In this document: piece by piece, positions 57,136 to 64,000 of the stretch
How positions within the stretch are numbered: position 1 is the first letter of the stretch
Layout of the letters: each line of letters starts with the position of its first letter
Assembly (NCBI GenBank): GCA_029891345.1
Contig: CM056994.1
Location: 56,327,251-56,391,250 of the forward strand
Origin: Dryococelus australis
Taxonomy: Eukaryota > Arthropoda > Insecta > Phasmatodea > Phasmatidae
Direction: 5' to 3'
DNA length: 64,000 bases
The notes under the pieces: model-generated
Database searches by the model: none
The model's input: only the letters and a program-made list of their open reading frames with translations
Told to the model about the DNA's origin: nothing
Program-made: the position numbers and the translations under genes

Positions 57136-57535
57136 GGCTGTTCACAATAAAATGAGCATTTTTGAAAGCCCTGCTTAAGATCTACTTGTATGCACGTAGT
57201 GTATTCCTCCGCCTTATGTAAAATTAACATTGCCATGGGCTTCATCACTTTATTCATGCATCGGTCAAGTAAAACTGTACAATTATTATAAAAGGAAACT
57301 ATTTACAAATCCGCTAATTTTTGCACTTCTGTGCAAAATAAAAAAACAAAAAAAACGAAAATAATAATTATAAGTTATCACAGATGTTTACCTAACACTT
57401 TTTATTCTACGTTAACGTGTGGAACTACTTTCCAATCATCGTTGCCAGTTTAACTGGGCGAATGTCGCTCAGTGCGCCAATTAAAATATATGCATGCAGG
57501 GGCAGTGACTTTTTTTTCTAAGGTTCATTTCCAAA
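57136..57535 (+). mobile_element. MITE, GGCTATTCACGA family, truncated next to exon c
   Basis: The left end GGCTGTTCACAATAAAATGA and the whole inner sequence match the copy at 56325, but the right terminal repeat is missing. Sequence similarity stops near 57535, about 50 bp before the splice acceptor of the IR exon at 57587. Confidence 0.8.
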
Positions 57536-57586
57536 CGTGGACATCCTTTGACGTGAAGTGTGTTTTATGCTGTGTTTGCCGCGCAG

Positions 57587-57760
57587 CATGGAGCTGGTGG
57601 TGACGGACAAGTTCGGGTTCGTGGTGGAGGATGGCAACTACGACGGGCTGACACAGCTTCTCGGCGAGAGGCTGGTGGACACTGCCATCTCGACCCTGCT
57701 GATGAACCGACCTCGCATGTCCTACGTCGACTACAGCACCGGCTACGGCTGGGAGTTCCA
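57587..57760 (+). CDS. Ionotropic receptor (IR75-like), exon c: S1 ligand-binding lobe
   Basis: The acceptor TTTGCCGCGCAG ends at 57586 and the donor GTGAGT starts at 57761. The exon is 174 nt: one base completes the codon left open by exon b, 57 codons follow, and two bases are carried forward. It encodes MELVVTDKFGFVVEDGNYDG, LTQLLGERLVDTAISTLLMN and RPRMSYVDYSTGYGWEFQ. This is the S1 half of the ligand-binding domain: the Y-D-G-L-x-x-L-L strand/helix, the D-x-A-x-x-x-L region and the R-x-x-x-V-D-Y-S segment, whose arginine is a ligand contact in glutamate receptors and some IRs. It is GC-rich like exon a. The next exons (channel, S2 lobe) are not visible in the remaining 6.2 kb. Confidence 0.82.
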
Positions 57761-58624
57761 GTGAGTATCTCACCCATCTGCCACGCCGGCGACCCTAGCA
57801 GTCCTACGCTCCAAGAAATTATTCGGAAATTTACTACACCAGTGTATACGCTTAGTGAGAAAGCAGGAATGGTAAATTCTTCCCCTGTATATAGGCCTAT
57901 GTTGAAGTGTTCCTAAATTTGCTCAGTAAACAGTAAAAGGCATAAGGAAGTTGCCAACTTTGTATAGTAGCGATGATAAATATTACTATATCTGCAGCTT
58001 GATGTATGGTGTCATTTCCCTACATTGTATAGCTTAAAACTTCCATTGGAAATTAGAAAGTTTTCCAGAAGATTTTTTACAGTGTACTTCGCCTCCTGCG
58101 TGCTCCTTTACTCTCTCTTGCTCTCCACGACAACTCATTTGGGCGAAAATCACACTTATGTGGCCTATTTCTTTGAAACTCCGGCTTACAGAGAGAGACG
58201 TCCTGGGTTCTAATCCCTAGTAAGGCAGATATATATCTTTATCCTTGTACACCATGAACGAAAAATGGTGGTTGTAACACAGGGTGGCGTAGAGAAATTG
58301 GGGTGACAATGGCGGGGGGGATATACGGGCCATTTTTAATTGTTATAATGGCCAACCATTTTGTTTCAGCAGCCCCAAAAATCATCTAGTGTATGTTCAT
58401 GCGTGGGGGCACCGCACCAGTTAAACAGTGCTGAAGTGATGATGGCAGTATATTTTTTGTATTTAAAAGTTCCATATGCACACTACGCATTAATACATGC
58501 TGCTCTACAGTTCACAGCGGCCCACTATACAGGCCACAGCACTTGTTGAACAGGCGGGTTTTACATCAGGTGTTCAAAGTGTCCAGCACCGTGCATATGC
58601 TAGCATGCGGCCAGACGCCGTACA
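57761..58624. other. Next intron, nothing certain
   Basis: Near 58190-58235, TCCTGGGTTCTAATCCCTAG resembles a B box of a decayed SINE. There is a G run near 58314. No coding exon with splice sites was found. Confidence 0.4.
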
Positions 58625-59335
58625 ATATTGTGCTCTGTTCACGGTTTGTTCACACTTTTTGAATCAAACCCTTGAGAAAACACCGTAGGAGTGACGCGCG
58701 TGTTTGTATCCTAAATATGCCATATACCACAAATATTTTATACCTGTCTTAACATAAAATTATCTTATTTTTGGATAAATTGTAATTTTCCTTACATTTT
58801 ATCTATAAATTATGATATTTCATTTATAGTTAGCACGAATTAAAACAGTGAGAAAATAGGTGTGCTGGCAATACCTAGTAAGAAATAGTTCTTATGCAAA
58901 ATATGATTATAATACATTCACAGTTACTTCAAACATTTCTGAAGCCCTGCTAAAGTTCTACTTCTAGGATATGCCTCCGACTCGTGCAAACTAAACTTAA
59001 CCACATCTAGAGAATTACACCAGAAGACAACGCACCGAATTCGTGCGCACTCCGTGTAACAATTTTTTGTATAAGAACTATTTCTTAGGCATTACCAACA
59101 CACACAATTTCTCACTGTTTTTATTCAAATTATTTATAAATGAAACATTATAATTTATGGATAAAATATGAATAACATTTCAATTTAACAGAAAAAAATG
59201 TAACTTTTATGAACACGAGTATAAAACGATAAAGATATATAGCATGTGCTGGAAATAACTAAGCACGTCATACTTGGGGAGATTTTTCAAAGGTTAGATT
59301 CAAAAAGGACGAAGAAACCGCGAATAGACTATACG
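58625..59335. mobile_element. MITE-like element with GATTTTTCAAAGGTT termini
   Basis: The left end CTGTTCACGGTTTGTTCACA, then CTTTTTGAATCAAACCCTTG, is inverted at the right end GATTTTTCAAAGGTTAGATT, then CAAAAAGGACGAAGAAACCG. Inside, AACAGTGAGAAAATAGGTGT is a single relative of the 123-bp unit at 3150-3764, and AATTACACCAGAAGACAACG relates to 2640-2665. There is no coding capacity. The same terminus opens F array 3 near 48070. Confidence 0.65.
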
Positions 59336-59754
59336 GTAAAAGCGCACGAATGCGGTGCGTTGTCCCTTTGGTGTAATTTTCTAGTCTTGGTTAAGCTTAG
59401 TTTGCACGAGGCGGAGGAATATCCTAGAAGTTGATCTTTAGCAGGGTTTCAGAAAAGTTGGAAATAACCGTGAATGGAAGAAAATCTTGCAATTCTTCAG
59501 CACCACTCACAAACTGTAATAATCGCGCCATCTATGTTTTTCCACCACATCTGCAATGCCATTCGCTTGATTCAATGGGCTCTTGGTACCAAACGGTTGG
59601 CCGTAATACATTAGCAGTATAATATTTTTACCACAATTTTCACTTCTCAATGCAACTCTGGTTTTATACATCCATTATTTTTGAAATATTGTGTGTGTAT
59701 CTGTGTCTGTCAGATCAATATAGCAGATCAGTGACTCCCCTGCCACATAGACTA
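59336..59754. other. Nothing recognised
   Basis: Two plus-strand frames of about 60 codons have no domain or splice context. Confidence 0.4.
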
Positions 59755-62060
59755 TATATTTATTATTTATTTGGACTTTATTTATACTGATGAAGTTAAG
59801 ACTTCAATGCCTTCCCTTACACTTAACCAAGATAACATAATGTACACATACGTAAACATAAAGAGCAAGACAAATTCTTACATTAACAAGAGGTGAAACA
59901 GAAATATGATAGCTCAAAGAGTATAAACTCTGAAAATGATCTGTGGTTTCATATCATGTACATATCTTGAGCAGGACTAGAGATAAGGCAATGTTTAAAG
60001 AAATAAAAATTACAATAGCACAATAATATTGATCTACAATAACACAATAATATGTTTCGTAATCAGCATTTCCAAACATGAATTTAAATGTGCAGAACAT
60101 ATAAGTACCTGAGAGGGAAACCAGAGATTTAATCTCTGCTAATTAAAATAAACAGATTTATAATAAGCCCTTACATAGAATGACCATTGAATGCCGCAAC
60201 ACATTGAAATAAATTGACGAATGGACAGTAATATTTTACACATTGATTAGAGTAAATATATAAATCAACAGGTGTCGGTAAAGTATACAAATAGTTAAGA
60301 AAAATAAATGAAAGATACTACCGAATAATAGTGCGTGTGTATGGAATCATCGGTGCATTTTCTTAATGCACGTGGCAGCACTGCTCTTAAAAGTTATTAA
60401 TGTTGTAGAGTTCCTCACTTCTGCAAGTAGATTATTCCACGCTCTTGCGACAGAAACGGTAAAAGAATTTGCATATACCTGTGTTTTGTGAGCTGGGATA
60501 TTTAAGTAAGATGTATTTTTAGCACGCCTATTAATAGTGTGGTAACCCCTCACCCCACCCCCTTTCTAGGGGCAAAGTTTTCAGCCGCATATGTAAGTAT
60601 TCTGGCGTTGTAATATACGAGGATAGTGTTTTGATTGCCAATGTTAGATTGTGGAGCTGACGTCGTTCATCCAGACATAACCAATTAAGTTTATCAAAGT
60701 AAGGAGACAAACGATCACGTGATTTTAGGTTGAACAAAAGTCGAATGCGCTGAAGTTTAGCTGTCTTACGTGATGGCTCCATAAACCATACCGCAAAAAT
60801 CAAAAATAGGGAATATCAGCGACTGTACCAATGCTAATTTTGCTGTAAATGGTATGAAAGTCTTACGCCTATAAAGGATATGCAGTAGAGCGTATGGCCT
60901 ACAAACAGTGTTTATGTGACCCGACCACGATAGTGTCTCATTGAAAACGTTTAGCGTTTTCACCTCTTCTTTCAACAGAGGAATATTCTCACCGGCTAGC
61001 ACAGTATCAAGGAATGCCAGTCTATAACATTCGTTTAAAATTCTACGAAACCGATCAGTAAACACGTCTGCGATATCTGTAAGAGCAGTGCAGGTGCTAT
61101 GTCCTGTACGGAAGCGAGATTGGTAATTGTCAAGTAGTTTGCTGTCGTTCACGTATTTATACACTTGTTGATGTATTCGGAATTCTAATACTTTCGACAA
61201 TGCTGGTAAAATACTAATGGGCCGGAAATCGTCTAAGACAGTCGCACTGGTGAGCTTAGCAAGTGGTTTCACAATGGCATATTTCCCAGAAGTGGGAAAG
61301 AAACTAGCTGACAGCGAGTCGTTGAAATTATCAGTAATGACAGGCAATAAAATTTGCATTATTTTATGAATGAACCGAATACTAACTCCGTCCGATCCTT
61401 CTGCCTTTGACTTTATGTGCATTATTGCTCTGTAAGTTTTCTTTAGAGATACATGTCGAAAATATAACAAATTGCCTCGAGATTCACTCACTGATGATGA
61501 TTTATATCAGTAGTGTCCTTTATATCCCCCTACGACCTGTTTACAACATGAAGACTATACAAAGTAACGGTTGAAATCTTCTGGAGAAATATTTAAAGGT
61601 GAGCTAATATTAGTTTTACATTTACCGAGCTTACGTATATTTTTCTCCAAATCACCAGGAGTTCGGCATTAACTAAATGAGTCGAATGAGTAGAGCAGTT
61701 TAGTACGCCTTACCAGCTGAGTTCATTTATTGCGCAGTATCCTCTACTCTTCGAAACTGTCAGCTGCAGAAGCATTGGTTCTTATGTCCCGTTTATATCT
61801 GGAGGAAGCATTGTCACGTTTTCTCATCAGCTGAACAATATCATCGGTCAACCACGGAGCATGTGGTTTTGTTACCCTCTATATCTAAGTGGCACCGTCC
61901 TGTCGTACAAATCTGTAATCATCTGACTGAAAAGGGAAATTTTCTCGTCCAGTGTATCAATCACGTTTATTTTACGCCATGCCATGGCACCAGTACCGAA
62001 TCGCTGTTCAACTTGTCAGTATCGATATTTTTAAAATCTCTATAAGTAATTATTTTAGGT
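59755..62060 (-). pseudogene. Non-LTR retrotransposon (Jockey/CR1-like LINE) relic
   Basis: On the minus strand, in order: the endonuclease/RT linker APWLTDDIVQLMRKRDNASS (near 61830); RT fingers with LLPVITDNFNDSLSASFFPT, VKPLAKLTSATVLDDFRPIS and ILPALSKVLEFRIHQQVYKY; then STCTALTDIADVFTDR. The catalytic palm (the F-D and YADD boxes) is missing: the sequence jumps to ILNECYRLAFLDTVLAGENI. The thumb and C-terminal part continue with KTLNVFNETLSWSGHINTVC, SLIFPIFDFCGMVY, then in other frames IRLLFNLKSRDRLSPYFDKL and SFTVSVARAWNNLLAEVRNS. The 3-prime end is near 59755 with AAATAAATAA-type sequence. It is non-autonomous because of the internal deletion and stops. Confidence 0.85.
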
Positions 62061-62089
62061 TTAAATTTGGGAGCATGCAATTTTTAGGA

Positions 62090-62262
62090 TACTTCCCTAC
62101 CTACTTCCTCTTCACGGACAGGCTCTTAGCCTGTTCCGACCTCAGATTTCAGACCATCTCTTCGAAGGTCGGCCAATATTTCTTCTTCCAGTAGGATGGT
62201 ATTCCAGGGCAAGCTTCGGATATATGTCATTATCGATCATTAAAACGTGGTCTTTGCAATTC
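62090..62262 (-). pseudogene. C-terminal fragment of a second LINE
   Basis: The minus strand gives HVLMIDNDIYPKLALEYH, then HPTGRRNIGRPSKRWSE and a stop. The M-D-x-D-x-Y-P-K-x-A-L and G-R-R-x-x-G-R-P-x-K-R-W pattern is the C-terminal signature of several LINE clades. It directly abuts the endonuclease end of the LINE relic on its left. Confidence 0.55.
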
Positions 62263-62515
62263 ACTTTTTTTTTTTTTTTTTTTTTTGGAAATTCTATCAT
62301 TCAAAGAAGATATATTCAGTTGTTGTCTAATTTATTAATTCCTTCTTCTATACTTCAGGGAATATCCTATCACTGATCTAAGTAACTTCAATTCGGATGA
62401 TTCTATTTTTGTTATTACTCATATATTTCAGAAGAAGAAATTTTTAGGATAAGGATATAATAATGCCTGGAACAGCGGTCTACCCGTGAGTCAGAATAAC
62501 TTTGGATTTAGATGT
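62263..62515. other. Poly-T tract and AT-rich spacer
   Basis: A run of about 22 T at 62265, possibly the poly-A tail of a minus-strand retroposon, then unremarkable sequence. Confidence 0.4.
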
Positions 62516-63330
62516 AAACATTACGCTGTAAACAAATTGACGTAAAAATTCCCTTACATGTAAGATAAAATTACGTCTTAAATGTAGAGTAAATTTACAT
62601 AACAAGTAAAGTAATTTCCCTAATCGTACGAACAAAGTACCCGAGAGAAGTAAGGGGAAATCCTATACAAGGAAAGGAAAATCCCATACGAGTAAGGGAA
62701 TATTAACTATATTTTATAATAAAATTATATTTAGAAACATCCCGGAGTGTCAGGACTCTTAATTTTTTTTTAAATTATGATTAAAATCCTTATTATTTGA
62801 TGGTGGGTGGGCCCGAACCATGGTCCTCTAACACGAGAGGTTGCTGCGCTATCCATTTTTTTTTAACCTTCATTTGACGTTGTTGTGACATTTTTGGCGT
62901 TGATGAGGCTCTAGTGAGACCGACCTGTTGACGAATTCCCAGTGCGACTATCGAGCTGAGCATCCGCCACGTCGGAGGCACCGGGGCGCGAACTCGCGAC
63001 CCTCCGACTACAGGTCGGCCACCCTACCCCTGAGCTATGAGGCCACGACTACAGCATGAGAGCAGCCGTGAATAATAGTGTGTTACATGATTGTTTCATC
63101 CGCCTGTCCTCCCACTTAGCTGTTGAGAGAATGTTGAAGAGATGCACGTGTCGTAAGGTAATTTTCCCATCCACGTATGGGATTTTCCACCACTATGTAC
63201 GTGAATTTTACTCCAGAGTGCGGTAATTATGCCTTACCCATAATGAAAACTATGTTTCCCACACAAGTTTGCGAATATTATCTTACACTTGTCAGGTAAT
63301 TTTCCCATTATACAGTGTAGGTCAATTCAG
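62516..63330. mobile_element. Inverted-repeat MITE interrupted by a SINE
   Basis: The left arm (62516-62710) has ACGCTGTAAACAAATTGACG, ACATGTAAGATAAAATTACG and GGAAAATCCCATACGAGTAA. The right arm (63150-63330) is the inverse: GTAATTTTCCCATCCACGTA with TGGGATTTTCC, then TATTATCTTACACTTGTCAG and TACAGTG. A SINE lies between them on the minus strand. Confidence 0.6.
62840..63050 (-). mobile_element. tRNA-derived SINE, family 4, minus strand
   Basis: The minus strand reads GTGGCCTCATAGCTCAGGGG and TAGGGTGGCC, with an A box TAGCTCAGGGGTAGGGTGG, then GGTCGCGAGTTCGCGCCCC, a B-box-like block. A body GACGTGGCGGATGCTCAGCT and CTCACTAGAGCCTCATCAAC follows. The A and B boxes are well spaced. The T arm departs from the tRNA consensus and no acceptor stem closes, so it is a SINE. 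Confidence 0.65.
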
Positions 63331-63339
63331 ACTGTGTGG

Positions 63340-63860
63340 TGAGTAGCTGTGAGTGGGGTGAAATTAGGGTTCATTTTGAATGGAGAAACATTATGCAGCC
63401 TCACCCACTGGTCCTAGAAACATGAAATTTGGACGAAATATTAATTGTTTAATGTAGGCAGTCGCTAAGGAAGGATGTTTGTAAAATTCAGCTCCTGAAG
63501 AGGTGAAAGGAGGGTTCGCAGTTTAAATGGGGAATTTAGACTTATGAGACTCGTATGTTTCGGCTTGATTCTGACGTCTCACTAGACCTCGGAAGATCTG
63601 AGACCTTTGCTTCTGCTCGAATCGGCTCAACAGTTACGTCCAATAACCCATCAAGCATATACGTCTGTTTCTGGGAGCCGGCAGCCATATCTGTGTTATA
63701 AGAAAATTATATCCCAAATCGAAAATCCGTATTTATTATTCTGTTTTAAAAATTCTTTTTTTAGTCCACAGAGTACCTCCATGCAGAATATATACGATGA
63801 ACCCATTTTGCTAACTATACTTTTCAAACACATTAAATCAATATTTTTTTAACAAATTAA
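63340..63860. repeat. Partial copy of the central region of foldback element A
   Basis: CAAGCATATACGTCTGTTTC, GGGAGCCGGCAGCCATATCT and CCGTATTTATTATTCTGTTT with AAAAATTCTTTTTT match 13535-13645 (GCATATACATCTGTTTCAGA, TGGTGGCCATATTG, ACTGTATTTATTATCTAATT). This shows that the A core is a dispersed repeat and not unique to 13.5 kb. Confidence 0.6.
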
Positions 63861-64000
63861 GGCATCAGAGAGATAATTTTTTTCTTCTAAAACTGGCAGC
63901 GAAACATATTTAGGAAATGGCAGATACAAAAATAATCCTTCGCTTTTTAAATAATATATTTTATCCATTCATTAATACATCGAGTTAATGTATTTATTAA
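63861..64000. other. Window end, AT-rich, nothing recognised
   Basis: Short AT-rich remainder. Confidence 0.5.

Noticed and set aside
61863-62194. Plus-strand frames opposite the LINE
   Set aside because: They are antisense shadows of the endonuclease and linker region of the minus-strand LINE.
62993-63050. Functional tRNA gene on the minus strand
   Set aside because: Both promoter boxes are present, but the acceptor and T stems do not close and a SINE body follows.

Overview
The window is eukaryotic nuclear DNA, almost certainly from an insect with a large, repeat-rich genome. The evidence is a split chemosensory ionotropic receptor (IR) gene with consensus splice sites and introns of about 24.4 and 31.3 kb, tRNA-headed SINEs, LINEs, Helitrons, MITEs, and decayed Polinton/adintovirus-like genes of the kind common in arthropod genomes. 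I cannot name the species. There are no bacterial-style operons and nothing resembling a CRISPR array.

Host genes. Three exons of one plus-strand IR gene (IR75-like) lie at 1518-1826, 26193-26314 and 57587-57760. Their phases join correctly (0|0 and 2|1) and they encode about 202 residues of the amino-terminal region and the first ligand-binding lobe. The start codon, ion channel and second lobe lie outside the window or in exons I could not see. Inside the second intron, on the opposite strand, is a frameshifted, stop-containing, apparently intronless divergent IR relic (43479-44929).

Everything else I can identify is mobile or repetitive. From left to right: MITE, SINEs and a 123-bp tandem array (0.4-3.8 kb); a 9.8-kb nearly spacerless foldback element A (7.9-17.6 kb) carrying a viral-like gene relic in both arms, with a Gypsy pol fragment in only one; a 288-bp-unit satellite-like family F (18.4-20.4, 34.8-35.8 and 48.1-50.5 kb), with similar material at 21.0-21.5 kb; a Helitron end with a 38-bp array (22.0-22.9 kb); an AT-rich Polinton-like relic D (27.7-32.7 kb) with capsid, penton, DUF8207-like and DNA polymerase remnants, its capsid gene split by a 987-bp Helitron; a solo LTR (33.7-34.4 kb); a second, GC-richer polymerase N-terminal relic E (35.8-37.0 kb); a pogo/Tigger tail; foldback element B (38.0-42.6 kb) with FTZ-F1-like half-sites in tandem; element C (50.5-55.4 kb), which has long inverted ends around capsid, phospholipase-like, ATPase and DUF8207 genes; MITEs beside exon 3; and a LINE on the minus strand (59.8-62.1 kb).

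The most interesting reading is that elements A, B and C belong together. B and C share the same terminal repeat, and A and C share the same gene signature (PNELVDRL). C looks like a small virus-like element with long inverted termini. A and B look like palindromic foldback derivatives that kept the termini and lost most or all genes. All coordinates of repeats are by eye and approximate unless exact motifs are given.
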